Positions 26,936 to 35,654 of a stretch of DNA of 64,000 bases are shown here, piece after piece. A program made the position numbers and the translations under genes. The stretch's first letter is position 1. Every line of letters starts with the position of its first letter. The stretch is from Streptomyces bambusae (lineage in GTDB: Bacteria > Actinomycetota > Actinomycetes > Streptomycetales > Streptomycetaceae): the NCBI RefSeq assembly GCF_020532645.1, contig NZ_JAJAUZ010000002.1, positions 62,001 to 126,000 on the forward strand. Direction: 5' to 3'. The notes beneath the pieces were generated by a model. It was not told where the DNA came from. It was given only the letters and a program-made list of their open reading frames with translations, and made no database searches.

Positions 26936-27955
26936 CTAGATGTTCGAAGTGAGCAGGACTTTGAGCGGGCGACAGTGGTCCTGACGGCCCAGCGCCGCGA
27001 GTGCTCGCGGCAGTTCGGGCAGCGGATATCGGTCGCGCGTCAAGAGGTCAGCCCAAGCACCGCCGTGGGTAAGGAAGGCAAGTGCGTCGCGGAAGTCGTC
27101 GTGGCCGCTGCCGCGGCAGTACGAGAAGGACCCGCGCAGGGTGACTGACCGACGGAAGAGGTCGCGTAGAGGGAGGGAGAGAGTGACGTTCGGTGCATAG
27201 GCGTTCTGGACGAGCACTGTGCCCCCGTCTCGGACCGATGCCACAGCCTGAAGCAATGGGGAATCGTCGTATCCGGAGGCGGTGTCGACGACCGCGTCGC
27301 ACGGAGGTAGGGCGCGGTGGTGCACGCTGAGGCGCGGGCCGACGAGGGCTCGTTGCAGCTCCTGGTGCCTGGCGGCGGATCGGACCGCAAGGTGGACATC
27401 CCACCCGGTGGAGGCTGCGCAGACCGCCGTGCAGATCCCAAGGGCTCCGGCCCCGATAACGCCGAGGCGCCCGGACCCCGCCTCCAGTCCGCAGCGAATG
27501 CCGTGCAGGGCAACTGCCATGGGGTCGGCCAGAATGCCGTGCGCGGGATCTCGGAGGTACGGGAGCTTCACGATGCTGGACTCCGGCACCTGGACCATCT
27601 CGGCCAAGCCGCCGGGCAGATCCCATCCGACGCGCCGCAGATCGCGGCACAAGTGTGTACGTCCGGATTGGCATGCACCGCATGAGTGGCATGCGATCAG
27701 GGGGTCGACACTGACCCAGTCGCCCCGAGCATCCTTGCCGACGATCTCGTGTCCGGGGAACCAAGGCGTGGGCAGGGAGCCACGCCAAGTGGGAAGGAGC
27801 TTGGGAATGTCACTGCCGCACACACCGGCGTAACGGACTCGGACCAACGCCGAATCGCGACCGGTGCCGCAAGGCGCCGAGCCGGGTCCGATCGGGGCCT
27901 CCGCGAATCGAGGAACACCGTCTCGCACCGTCCAGGCACGTGCCGCCGCGCTCAT
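26936..27955 (-). CDS. Zinc-dependent medium-chain alcohol dehydrogenase
   Basis: A 339-residue dehydrogenase. RVRYAGVCGSDIPKL provides the catalytic-zinc Cys and WFPGHEIVG the catalytic-zinc His-Glu. The structural-zinc cysteines are in CHSCGACQSGRTHLC. The Rossmann motif LGVIGAGALGICTAV binds NAD(P). It should oxidise an alcohol or reduce a ketone, for instance on a sugar or nucleoside. ATG 27955 overlaps the HAD gene stop as ATGA and has GGGTGG upstream; a GTG at 27964 is an alternative. This is the second gene of the operon. Confidence 0.87.
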   Translation of the reverse strand: MSAAARAWTVRDGVPRFAEAPIGPGSAPCGTGRDSALVRVRYAGVCGSDIPKLLPTWRGSLPTPWFPGHEIVGKDARGDWVSVDPLIACHSCGACQSGRTHLCRDLRRVGWDLPGGLAEMVQVPESSIVKLPYLRDPAHGILADPMAVALHGIRCGLEAGSGRLGVIGAGALGICTAVCAASTGWDVHLAVRSAARHQELQRALVGPRLSVHHRALPPCDAVVDTASGYDDSPLLQAVASVRDGGTVLVQNAYAPNVTLSLPLRDLFRRSVTLRGSFSYCRGSGHDDFRDALAFLTHGGAWADLLTRDRYPLPELPRALAALGRQDHCRPLKVLLTSNI

Positions 27956-28761
27956 ACGGGCCACCCACTGGCCAAGGCCGCAGGCAGAGCCTCGATGCTG
28001 GGAACCGATGCCCCAGACCATGGTGTCTCGCCGAAAGCGAGGCGGTGTGCTCCACCTCGGCGTAACACCCGTAACGGCCGCATCCCTAACCGTTGGGCCC
28101 CCGTCAGTTCGTCCCCGCCGCCGTCGCCGCAGTAGACGGCGTTGGCCGGGGCGACTCCGAGCCGCGCCAGCAGACCGCCGTAGAGATGGGGGGCCGGCTT
28201 CACCGCGCCCTCCCAGCAGCTGAACGCTGCCACCTCGAAGTAGGAGGCCAGCGCCGACTCGCTCCAGCATTCCGCGATGTCCGGCGAGGCGTCACTGAGC
28301 AGTGCCAGACGTAGCCCCGAGCGTTGGAGCTCGGCCAACGCCCTGCAGACCGACTCGTCCGGACGCAGCCGGGCAGTTGCGAGCCGACGGAGCACCGATG
28401 CTGCACGGGCCGTGCGGTCCGCGGAAGCGCTGCACCTCTCAACAAGGTGGCCAGCGACAGCGGCTGCCGATCGCAGTTCCCCGTCGTGCCGTACCCGCCA
28501 GCTCGCGGAGAGCTCTGCCTCGACGGCCCCCGCCGTCACGCCGAGGGCAGAGGCGAGCTCGGCCACTGCGACGCCGCGTTCGGCGATGTCCGGAGCCGCG
28601 ACAAGAGTCCCGAAGAGGTCAAGCACCAGGGCTTCGGAGCCGTTCGCCGCCTGCGAGTTGGCCGACCGGTGGGGCGCCACTCCCCTATGACCGGTCGCAA
28701 CGGCGGACAACTGCGATGGCAGCGACTCGTTGCTCGAGGACATCGCGGACAGATAGCGCAA
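27952..28761 (-). CDS. HAD-superfamily hydrolase (phosphatase-like)
   Basis: The 269-residue protein has all HAD motifs: motif I LVLDLFGTL with the nucleophilic Asp, motif II ALLSDAS, motif III Lys in AVKPAPHLY and motif IV YCGDGGGDELTG. It is a likely phosphatase, perhaps removing the 5'-phosphate left by the phosphoribosyltransferase step. TTG 28761 has GAGGGAG seven bases upstream and is preferred over an ATG at 28743. It is the first gene of the leftward operon, 140 bases from a 17-bp palindromic operator. Confidence 0.82.
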   Translation of the reverse strand: MRYLSAMSSSNESLPSQLSAVATGHRGVAPHRSANSQAANGSEALVLDLFGTLVAAPDIAERGVAVAELASALGVTAGAVEAELSASWRVRHDGELRSAAAVAGHLVERCSASADRTARAASVLRRLATARLRPDESVCRALAELQRSGLRLALLSDASPDIAECWSESALASYFEVAAFSCWEGAVKPAPHLYGGLLARLGVAPANAVYCGDGGGDELTGAQRLGMRPLRVLRRGGAHRLAFGETPWSGASVPSIEALPAALASGWPV

Positions 28762-28900
28762 GTCAAGACTCCCTCACCTGTGTCGGGCATGCCTGTACGG
28801 GGGTGCGGAAGCGCCGACATACCGCGTCGTCATTGGGGAGACGGGGAGCGGGCAGGGGGCGCGTTGTCAGGAGACGATTCCACCGACGAGGGCGTGGACA

Positions 28901-28917
28901 GCGGACAAACTGTCCGC
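28901..28917. promoter_or_regulatory. 17-bp palindromic operator GCGGACAAACTGTCCGC
   Basis: GCGGACA and TGTCCGC form a perfect inverted repeat with a three-base centre. On the reverse strand it falls about six bases after the -10-like box at 28924-28929, where a repressor would block transcription start. A near copy (14 of 17 bases) occurs at 30442-30458, past the other end of the XRE gene. This strongly suggests it is the regulator's site. Confidence 0.65.
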
Positions 28918-28923
28918 AGCGAT

Positions 28924-28952
28924 CTACTACATAGATCTTGACTGAGCGTCAC
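28924..28952 (-). promoter_or_regulatory. Candidate promoter for the biosynthetic operon
   Basis: On the reverse strand GTGACG (28952-28947) and TAGTAG (28929-28924) are separated by 17 bases. GTGACG matches the TTGACR -35 at five positions; the -10 match is moderate. The operator lies just downstream. Confidence 0.4.
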
Positions 28953-28966
28953 ATGACATGTATTAG
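28938..28966 (+). promoter_or_regulatory. Candidate promoter for the XRE regulator gene
   Basis: TTGACT (28938-28943) is followed after 17 bases by TATTAG (28961-28966). The -35 is a good match and the -10 moderate. It implies a leader of about 200 nucleotides before ATG 29171 and overlaps the leftward promoter. Confidence 0.4.
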
Positions 28967-29170
28967 CCAGGGCTCACCTTTGGCTGTGCATCTGGGATGA
29001 AATGTGCGCTGCCTGGCGAAATCGGCAATCGCCGTGGGTGGCCCACGGACCGTTGGTGGGGCTCCGCCATGAAGTGGCGCGGAAGTTAACTCTTTCCGCA
29101 GCCCGTCGCAGAGCTGGACATCGAACGTACGCTGGACGGAGTGCTCCGTCGCGAAGGGACTGTTCCGCCC

Positions 29171-30409
29171 ATGAGTGAAAACCTGACGTTGGGAGACCGT
29201 CTCCGTATCGCCCGAAAGACACGGAACCTGTCTGCCGCCCAACTGGCGCAAAGAGTCGCCATATCACCTAGCTACGTGCAGAAGCTCGAATCCGGCGCGC
29301 GCAAGGCGTCACCCTCGTTGGTCCTGGCGCTCGCGAAGGCGCTGCACTTCGGGCCTGAGGTCCTGACCGGGCAGCCTTATTACGGGGAACCCGAGTCCGA
29401 AGACGGCGTGCACGCTGTGATCCCCGAGCTGCGCAGGATCATGCTGTGCTATGACACGCCGGACGACTTGGAAATCGCTCCACGGCCGCTGCCTGTACTT
29501 GCATCCGAAGTGGATCAGGTTGCCGCCCTCCGCCGCGATGCCCGCTACGCCCCCATGGGCCCGCTTCTCCCGGCGGTCATTACGGAACTGACGCACGTCG
29601 CCCTGAGCGGCACCAACGGCGAGCGGGAGAAGGCCTTCGGCCACCTCGCCCGCGCCTACCGGGCGGTCAACTCCCTTGCGCACAAGCTGGGACACCACGA
29701 CCTGTCCAGCACGGCGCTAGAGCGCGTCCGCTGGGCTGCCGACCGCTCCGGTGACCCCTTGATGCAGTTCACCGCTGGGTACCTCGTCGTTGGGGCGATG
29801 CTGCGGCAGGGAGCATACGCACCGGGACGCCGCAAGTTGCTGGCCCTGCGGCACGAGCTCGAGCGAATGCAGCCGGAGCACTCGTACACGAACGATGCCC
29901 TCGCCGTCGATGGCGCGCTCCTGCTGAAGCTGGCCGTGTTGGAGGCCCGGGAGAACAACCCGGACGGTGCTGACACATACCTCCGTGAAGCGGAGAGCGT
30001 CGCGCGCTTGGCCGGCAACCGCGACTCCCTCGCCTACGAGATGTCATTCGGCCCCACCAACATCCGCATCCACGAGGTGCACGCCCTGATCGACATGGGA
30101 GACGTGGAGCAGGCCCTCGCCCGTCTCGCCGAGTGGTCCGATGCACCGGGGCAGGAGTGGACACCGCCGGCCTCGACCGTGGGGGAACGATCGAGCCACC
30201 ACTTCATCGACGTAGCCTCGGCGAAGCTGGCCGTCGGCGACAGGCGAGGCGCTTTCACCGACCTCCGCCGAGCGCGAAAGGTTGCCCCCAACCACACGCG
30301 CTTCCACCCGTCCGCCCGAGAGACCTCAGCAGCACTCTTGCGCCTGGACACGCATCCCTCCGCCGAACTCACGGCCTTCGGAAGGTGGGCAGGGGTTATC
30401 ACAACCTAG
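29171..30409 (+). CDS. XRE-family transcriptional regulator with TPR-like C-terminus
   Basis: The 412-residue protein begins with an XRE helix-turn-helix (LGDRLRIARKTRNLSAAQLA, then ISPSYVQKLESG; residues about 7-45). A long all-helical region with alanine/leucine-rich pairs, resembling tetratricopeptide repeats (for example AFGHLARAYRAVNSLAHKLG, DVEQALARLAEWSD), follows. Such Streptomyces regulators sense a ligand or peptide through the C-terminal domain. It is divergent from the biosynthetic operon and flanked on both sides by the same 17-bp palindrome, so it probably controls the operon, itself and the gene at 30518. ATG 29171 lacks a good ribosome site; GTG 29141 in frame is an alternative. 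Confidence 0.85.
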   Translation: MSENLTLGDRLRIARKTRNLSAAQLAQRVAISPSYVQKLESGARKASPSLVLALAKALHFGPEVLTGQPYYGEPESEDGVHAVIPELRRIMLCYDTPDDLEIAPRPLPVLASEVDQVAALRRDARYAPMGPLLPAVITELTHVALSGTNGEREKAFGHLARAYRAVNSLAHKLGHHDLSSTALERVRWAADRSGDPLMQFTAGYLVVGAMLRQGAYAPGRRKLLALRHELERMQPEHSYTNDALAVDGALLLKLAVLEARENNPDGADTYLREAESVARLAGNRDSLAYEMSFGPTNIRIHEVHALIDMGDVEQALARLAEWSDAPGQEWTPPASTVGERSSHHFIDVASAKLAVGDRRGAFTDLRRARKVAPNHTRFHPSARETSAALLRLDTHPSAELTAFGRWAGVITT

Positions 30410-30441
30410 CCCTCCTGTACGGCAGTTCACGGAACTCCCCC

Positions 30442-30458
30442 GCAGACAATCTGTCCGT
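30442..30458. promoter_or_regulatory. Second copy of the 17-bp operator (GCAGACAATCTGTCCGT)
   Basis: The sequence matches the operator at 28901-28917 at 14 of 17 positions and keeps the ACA-n-TGTCCG core. It lies 60 bases upstream of the ATG at 30518 and 33 bases after the XRE stop, so it is well placed to control the downstream gene. Confidence 0.6.
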
Positions 30459-30517
30459 ACACGGCTCTGGCCACATGGAATGGTCTTCTCACCAGCCTTT
30501 GTGAGGAGACCATTTTC

Positions 30518-30952
30518 ATGTCCGTGGACCGCCCCTCTCCCTCCGGGATCCCGCCCCGCTGGATGCCCATCGGTGACGACCCCGAGGTCTGCCCGGCCGG
30601 ACAGTGGTGGGACGTGGTTCGAGTGTCCGAGGAGGTCGGCCGGCGCGCCATCGAGATCCTTCAAGCGGAGGGCGAGCCCATCGGCCCAGTGATCCTCTGC
30701 GACGAGGTCACGGAACTGCGCATGTGCCTCCTGGTGCCGGTCGGCACCGCCGCCACTTGGCAGGAACCGGACACCGTGGCACTGGGTTCGCGATGCCACC
30801 TCGTCGTGCCGCCCCTTGAGGCCACCGACCCGCCCGGACTGCACTGGCATTCCTTGCCCGCCAGCCCGCGAGTCCTCACCCGCGCAGCTGCCCTGAGCAG
30901 GGCAATCGGCCGGGCGCGCAGGCAGTTACGCGGCCCCTCCCGGAGCACGTGA
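30518..30952 (+). CDS. Conserved hypothetical protein under the XRE-type operator
   Basis: A 144-residue soluble protein with no catalytic motif I can name. It begins with PPRWMPIGDDPEVCPAGQWWDVVRV, then an alpha/beta core (VILCDEVTELRMCLLVP) and an Arg-rich tail. The N-terminal WWDVVRV stretch recalls the bifunctional primase-polymerase-like proteins of actinomycete elements, but the family is not certain. ATG 30518 has GAGGAGA nine bases upstream. The stop overlaps the next ATG (TGATG), so it heads a run of three small coupled genes behind the operator at 30442. Confidence 0.6.
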   Translation: MSVDRPSPSGIPPRWMPIGDDPEVCPAGQWWDVVRVSEEVGRRAIEILQAEGEPIGPVILCDEVTELRMCLLVPVGTAATWQEPDTVALGSRCHLVVPPLEATDPPGLHWHSLPASPRVLTRAAALSRAIGRARRQLRGPSRST

Positions 30953-31098
30953 TGCCTCGCCACAACTCCCCCGATCTGCAACCGCGCGCTACCCCGGTCC
31001 GGCCCATCCCGCAGACACCCGGCGGCCCGGTCAGGGCAACGCCGCAGCCGCTCCAGGTGCGGGCGCAGATCCGTTGGAGGGCGTCCCGTGGCCGTTAG
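30952..31098 (+). CDS. Small basic protein, coupled to its neighbours
   Basis: ATG 30952 shares its A with the previous TGA, and the frame runs 48 codons to TAG 31096-31098, overlapping the start of the next gene. The product is Pro/Arg/Gln-rich (MPRHNSPDLQPRATPVRP) and ends in a basic patch, RWRASRGR. No family is recognised. Support is positional: perfect coupling on both sides, as in the small gene strings of actinomycete mobile elements. Confidence 0.45.
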   Translation: MPRHNSPDLQPRATPVRPIPQTPGGPVRATPQPLQVRAQIRWRASRGR

Positions 31099-31282
31099 CG
31101 TCTCCGCTGTCGTACTGCTGGCGGTGATCGTCGTCCTGCTCGTCAAGAAGGGCGGGTTGAAGGCCGGGCATGCTGTCGTGTGCACCCTCCTCGGGTTCTA
31201 CCTGGCCAGTTCCTCGCTCGCACCCGCGATCTCCGAGGCCGTGACCAGCGCCGCACGCTTGATCAGCGGTCTGAAGTTCTAA
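31088..31282 (+). CDS. Small single- or double-span membrane protein of mobile elements
   Basis: A 64-residue protein with an N-terminal transmembrane helix (VVLLAVIVVLLV) and a second hydrophobic stretch (AVVCTLLGFYLASSSLAP). It resembles the short membrane proteins often encoded beside transfer genes of Streptomyces plasmids and integrative elements. GTG 31088 has GGAGGG seven bases upstream and overlaps the previous gene. Function unknown; a role in intramycelial spread is only inferred from similar gene sets. Confidence 0.6.
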   Translation: MAVSVSAVVLLAVIVVLLVKKGGLKAGHAVVCTLLGFYLASSSLAPAISEAVTSAARLISGLKF

Positions 31283-31476
31283 ACCGGCCGCCCAAGGTGC
31301 CGCAGTTTCCCCTTCCGCCCAGGCCACACTTCCTGACTCGACCGGCCATATCTACCAAGGGATCATCCGGTGATCGAGAACTCCGTGCCCTTACCGGGCA
31401 GCATGATCGAGCTCTTGCGTTCTCAGCCTCCCTTTCCGCGCGCCGCCGTCGGCAGCCACCTCCCTGGGGCACACTG

Positions 31477-32493
31477 ATGCGCCCGGTGTATCACCCCGCT
31501 GGCGGAGACGAGGCACTCGCCTTTGCCCTGGTCGAGTTACAAGCGGGGCGATGGAAGCCAGCACGAGCCTTACTGTCTGCGACTGGAAATCAATGGGCAC
31601 TGCGGACCTCGCGAACCCAAGTGCTGGCAGTCGCAGCCGCGCACTCCGACGTGATCGGTGTGTGGCTGGCCGAGGAGCCTGACGGTTACGACGCGCAGCT
31701 AATGAGGGCTCGCGTGACGGTGGAGCGCGCCCTTCGCGCCCACCACCAGCGGCACGCCAGCGCCGTGGTACTGGAGGAAGCCGCCCGGCGTGCGGCCTTG
31801 ATGGCAGCACGCCGAATGCCAGAGGATCCGGTGCCTTGGGTGTGCATGCTCGCGCTTGCCCAGATCGACGAGCGTCAGGTGCGGCGGGAGCACCGAGAAG
31901 TCTCGACGGAGCCGATGCTGCCGAGCGGGCCGTGGGGCCTGCTGCACGGCGTCAACCAGCGAGACCCGTATAACCGGGAGGCGTTTCACCGGGTGTCGCA
32001 GTTCCTACTGGCCCGCTCCGCGCCCCCGGCGGCTTCGGTCGCGGCAATGTTCGACTTCGGCAGGTGGGTCGCCTCCTGGTCGCCAGCAGGGTCCCCGCTG
32101 CTGCTGTTGCCGTTGTACGCACTGGTCGAGCAGTGCCGGCAACAGTCCGCCTGGCGCCGGTCCGATCCGCTGTGGCGAAGGCAGTGGGCGGAGGAGCCGA
32201 CACTCACGTACGCGCTCAAGGCATTCCACCACTGGTTCCGGCAGGTGGAAGCCACGCTGCGATCGGTGACGGACCTGCACCACCTGGCGTACGCGCTGTG
32301 GGCCGGGCACCGGTTCGTGGAGGCCGCCGAGGTGTTCACGGCCGTGGGCGCGTACGCCTCGCGCGAGCCATGGGCATCCGTCCACAGCAGCTCCAATCAC
32401 CCGGACGGCGGCGAGGCCCTGCTGCTGCGTGCCCGCCGGGAATCCCTCTCCTTCGCCCGCACCCACGCACCCAGCTTCGGCCCGCCGAGCTGA
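31477..32493 (+). CDS. Hypothetical helical-repeat protein
   Basis: The 338-residue protein is Ala/Arg/Trp-rich and almost fully alpha-helical: AFALVELQAGRWKPARALLSATG, WVCMLALAQIDERQVRREHREV, VAAMFDFGRWVAS, LWAGHRFVEAAEVFTAVGAYA. The pattern suggests TPR-like helical pairs. I recognise no family. The ATG at 31477 has only a weak ribosome site; the frame stays open upstream. It is followed by the permease gene after 75 bases in the same direction. The 194-base gap before it shows nothing. Confidence 0.6.
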   Translation: MRPVYHPAGGDEALAFALVELQAGRWKPARALLSATGNQWALRTSRTQVLAVAAAHSDVIGVWLAEEPDGYDAQLMRARVTVERALRAHHQRHASAVVLEEAARRAALMAARRMPEDPVPWVCMLALAQIDERQVRREHREVSTEPMLPSGPWGLLHGVNQRDPYNREAFHRVSQFLLARSAPPAASVAAMFDFGRWVASWSPAGSPLLLLPLYALVEQCRQQSAWRRSDPLWRRQWAEEPTLTYALKAFHHWFRQVEATLRSVTDLHHLAYALWAGHRFVEAAEVFTAVGAYASREPWASVHSSSNHPDGGEALLLRARRESLSFARTHAPSFGPPS

Positions 32494-32568
32494 CTACCAA
32501 CCATTTTCAATCACGTGACATGCACCTGACCATTACGTCCCTTCGTCAACCCCTGTGGAGGATTTCCA

Positions 32569-34104
32569 GTGTTACGAACCCGCCCGGCTCACCGCACGGC
32601 CGGAGCCCAGGCCGACGACGCGTTCCTGCGGGAACTGGGCTATGAGCCGGTGCTGGCCCGCCGCATGGGCCCGTTCGGCAACTTCGCCATCAGCTTCTCG
32701 GTGATCTCCGTGCTGAGCGGCTGCATGACCCTGTACGGCTTCGGCCTCGGAACCGGCGGCCCGGCCGTGATGATGTGGGGCTGGGTCGCGGTCGGCGCGA
32801 TGGTGATGCTCGTGGGCGCCGGCCTCGCCGAGGTCACCTCCGCGTACCCGACCTCAGGGGCCCTGTACTACCAGGCCGAGCAGCTCGGTGGCCGCAAATG
32901 GGGTTGGTACACCGGCTGGCTCAACCTGCTGGGGCTGCTCGGCGCGATCGCCGGCATCGACTACGGCGCCGCGCTGTTCACGGGCGCCTTCCTGAACCTG
33001 CAGTTCGGGTTCGTCCCGACGCCGGGCAAGATCATGGCGATCTACTTCTGCATTCTCGCGCTGCACGCCGCCCTCAACCTCTTCGGTGTCCGGCTGGTCA
33101 GCATCCTGAACTCGGTCAGCGTGTGGTGGCACCTGGGCGGGGTCGCCGTGATCGTCGGGGCGCTGGCGATCGTGCCGGGGCACCACCAGTCGCCGTCCTT
33201 CGTGTTCGGGGAGTTCGTCAACAACACCGGCTGGTCCAGCTCGCTGTACGTGGTGCTGATCGGACTGCTGCTCGCCCAGTACACCTTCAGCGGGTACGAC
33301 GCCTCGGCGCACCTGTCCGAGGAGACCACCAACGCGCAGGTCTCCGCATCCCGCGGGATCATGCGGGCGATCGGATGGTCGTGGCTGGCCGGGTTCGTGC
33401 TGCTGGCCGGGCTAACCTTCGCAATCCAGGACTACGCCGCCACCCAGGCCACCGCGACCGGGGTGCCACCGGCGCAGATTTTCCTCGACGCCCTCGGCGT
33501 CGCCGGCGCGAAGGCCCTGCTGCTCGTTGTGATCGTCGCGCAGCTCTTCTGCGGCAACGCCGAGACGGCCGCCGCCAGCCGAATGGTGTTCGCCTTCTCC
33601 CGTGACGGCGCCCTGCCCGGCTCAAGGCTGTGGAGGCACGTCGATACCCGCACGGGCACCCCGACCCGCGCGGTATGGCTGTCCGTCGGCGTGGCCGCGC
33701 TGCTGGCGCTGCCGTCGCTGTACAGCCCGACCGCGTACGCCGCCGTCACCGCGATCAACGTCATCGGGATCACCCCCGCGTACGCGATACCGATCTATCT
33801 GCGGATCCGCAACCGTCACCGCTTCCAGCCCGGTCCCTGGAACCTTGGCCGCTGGGGCGTGCCCGTCGGCGTGGTCGCCGTGGCCTGGGTGGCGTTCGTG
33901 ACTGTGCTGTTCTGCCTGCCCCAGACCCGCCCAGAGACCGGGCTCGTCTCCGTGGCGACGTTCAACTACGCGCCCATCGCCCTGCTGGTCGTCCTCGCCC
34001 TGGCCGCCCTGTGGTGGCGGAAGTCCGGGCGGGACTACAAGGTGCCGACCGCGGCCGCCGACGCCGGCTCCGACATGGCCAAGATCCAGGAAGAAGTCGT
34101 GTGA
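32569..34104 (+). CDS. APC-superfamily amino acid permease
   Basis: A 511-residue integral membrane transporter with about 12 hydrophobic segments. The signature first helix is FGNFAISFSVISVLSGCMTLYG, followed by ALYYQAEQLGG, GYDASAHLSEETTNA and RMVFAFSRDGALPGSRLWRHVD, typical of the amino acid/polyamine antiporter-type permeases. It would import an amino acid, polyamine or related amine. GTG 32569 has GGAGG seven bases upstream. The stop overlaps the next start by one base (TGATG), so uptake is coupled to the glutamine-synthetase-like enzyme. Such pairs occur in polyamine and ethanolamine use. Confidence 0.9.
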   Translation: MLRTRPAHRTAGAQADDAFLRELGYEPVLARRMGPFGNFAISFSVISVLSGCMTLYGFGLGTGGPAVMMWGWVAVGAMVMLVGAGLAEVTSAYPTSGALYYQAEQLGGRKWGWYTGWLNLLGLLGAIAGIDYGAALFTGAFLNLQFGFVPTPGKIMAIYFCILALHAALNLFGVRLVSILNSVSVWWHLGGVAVIVGALAIVPGHHQSPSFVFGEFVNNTGWSSSLYVVLIGLLLAQYTFSGYDASAHLSEETTNAQVSASRGIMRAIGWSWLAGFVLLAGLTFAIQDYAATQATATGVPPAQIFLDALGVAGAKALLLVVIVAQLFCGNAETAAASRMVFAFSRDGALPGSRLWRHVDTRTGTPTRAVWLSVGVAALLALPSLYSPTAYAAVTAINVIGITPAYAIPIYLRIRNRHRFQPGPWNLGRWGVPVGVVAVAWVAFVTVLFCLPQTRPETGLVSVATFNYAPIALLVVLALAALWWRKSGRDYKVPTAAADAGSDMAKIQEEVV

Positions 34105-35549
34105 TGACAGCCCAGCCCACCTCCGCCGAAGCGGCAGCACGCCCGAGCAGCACGGTGCAGCGTGGCAACGAGACCGCGTCGGCCTCCCGACAGCGGCCGG
34201 CCCGGGCGTTCAACGTCGACGAACTACGCAAGGCCGTCGGCGCCGGCCTGATCGACACCGTTCTCCTCGCCGTGCCGGACCTGCAGGGACGCCTCAAGGG
34301 CAAGCGGTACGGGGCGCGGCACTTCCTCGACCGCGTCCTCGACGGCGGCGCCGAGATGTGCGCGTACATCCTGGCCACAGACGCCGACATGACGCCGTCC
34401 GACGGCTTCGTGCTCACCTCGTGGGCGACCGGGTACGAGGACATGACGGTCGTGCCCGATGCCTCGACGCTACGGATGCTGCCGTGGATGCCGCGTACCG
34501 CGCTGGTTCTCGGCAACGCCGTCGACCTCGACGAGGACCCCATTGAGGTCGCACCCCGGCAGGTCCTGCGCCACCAGCTGACCCGTCTGGCCGCCCACGG
34601 GCTACACGCTCAGGCCGCGTTGGAGACCGAGTTCGTGCTCTACCGCGGCAGCCACACCTCTGCCTCCCGGGTCGGCCACGAGGGACTCGTTCCCGTGACC
34701 GAGGAAAACTTGGACTACGCCCTCGACCACACGCCGGAAGCCGACCGGTTCTTCCGGCGCCTCCAGGGCTCACTGGCCAAGGCGGGCATGCCCGTGGAGG
34801 CGGTAAAGACGGAAGGCGCGCCGGGCCAAGTAGAGGTCACCTTCCCCTACGGCCCCGCGCTGACCGCGTGCGACAACCACCTCGTCTTCAAGCACGCGGT
34901 GCGCACCCTGGCCGGCCGCTCCGGCATGACCGCCACGTTCATGGCCTCCCCCCAGACCGGACTGGTCAGCGGCCTGCACCTGCACATCTCCCTCACGCGC
35001 AGCGGCAACCCCATGCTCAACCATCCGGACGGACGGCTCTCGGAGATAGGTGAGCAGGCCGTCGCAGGACTCCTGGCCGCCCTGCCCGGGCTCGCACCCC
35101 TGTACGCGCCGAACACCAACTCGTACAAGCGGTACGTGCCCAGCTCGTTCGCCCCTACCTACATGACATGGGGCTGGGACAACCGGACGTGCGCCGTACG
35201 CATCGCCGGCCACGGACAGGGGCTGCACTTGGAGGTCCGCGTACCAGGTGCGGACGCCAACCCCTACCTCGCTCTCGCCGCGGCCATCGCAGCGATCACC
35301 CACGGCATCGAGCGGCAGCTCAAACCGCCGGCACCCTGCACCTCCAACGCCTACGAGGCCACTGACGCGCCCAGGCTGCCCCTCACCCTCGACCAGGCTC
35401 GCTCAGCCTTCCGGCACAGCCCCGTCGCCCGCGAGGCGTTCGGGAAGACGGTGGTCGATCACTACGCGCACCTCGCGCAGCTCGAACTCGACCACCACCG
35501 CGGCACGGTCACCGACGCGGAGCAGGCCCGCTGGTTCACCCGCGCCTGA
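34104..35549 (+). CDS. Glutamine-synthetase-family ligase (gamma-glutamylpolyamine synthetase-like)
   Basis: The 481-residue protein has the glutamine synthetase core: LLAVPDLQGRLKGKRY in the beta-grasp domain, the catalytic ETEFVLYR, APGQVEVTFPYGPAL, HLVFKHAVRTLAGRSG, SGLHLHISL and NRTCAVRIAGHG, with LEVRVPGADANPYLALAA. It joins glutamate to ammonia or an amine using ATP. The permease partner and divergence from GlnA suggest a GlnA3/GlnA4 or PuuA-like role in polyamine or monoamine breakdown. The N-terminal 30 residues are low-complexity. A terminator follows. Confidence 0.85.
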   Translation: MTAQPTSAEAAARPSSTVQRGNETASASRQRPARAFNVDELRKAVGAGLIDTVLLAVPDLQGRLKGKRYGARHFLDRVLDGGAEMCAYILATDADMTPSDGFVLTSWATGYEDMTVVPDASTLRMLPWMPRTALVLGNAVDLDEDPIEVAPRQVLRHQLTRLAAHGLHAQAALETEFVLYRGSHTSASRVGHEGLVPVTEENLDYALDHTPEADRFFRRLQGSLAKAGMPVEAVKTEGAPGQVEVTFPYGPALTACDNHLVFKHAVRTLAGRSGMTATFMASPQTGLVSGLHLHISLTRSGNPMLNHPDGRLSEIGEQAVAGLLAALPGLAPLYAPNTNSYKRYVPSSFAPTYMTWGWDNRTCAVRIAGHGQGLHLEVRVPGADANPYLALAAAIAAITHGIERQLKPPAPCTSNAYEATDAPRLPLTLDQARSAFRHSPVAREAFGKTVVDHYAHLAQLELDHHRGTVTDAEQARWFTRA

Positions 35550-35568
35550 CCACACCCGCCCCAAGACC

Positions 35569-35604
35569 AGGCCCCGGCCGAGCTTCCCCCCTCGGCCGGG
35601 GCCT
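35569..35604 (+). terminator. Intrinsic terminator after the permease/ligase pair
   Basis: AGGCCCCGGCCGAG (35569-35582) pairs perfectly with 35591-35604 around an eight-base loop, a 14-bp GC stem 20 bases after the stop codon. There is no T-run, as is common in Streptomyces. Confidence 0.75.
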
Positions 35605-35654
35605 GCCCAACGCCCGCCCCCGGCCGACACCCATCGACTGAAAGTGATCCACTG

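Larger units (their letters stand above)
28762..29170. promoter_or_regulatory. Divergent control region of biosynthetic operon and XRE gene
   Basis: About 400 bases without a gene lie between the HAD gene (left) and the XRE regulator gene (right). The region contains overlapping divergent promoter candidates and a palindromic operator, listed separately. It is lower in GC around 28920-28990. The rest shows no further structure I can support. Confidence 0.6.

Noticed and set aside
33630..34103. 5' extension of the glutamine-synthetase-like frame into the permease gene
   Set aside because: The permease frame is clearly coding here; ATG 34104 overlaps the permease stop and starts the real protein.
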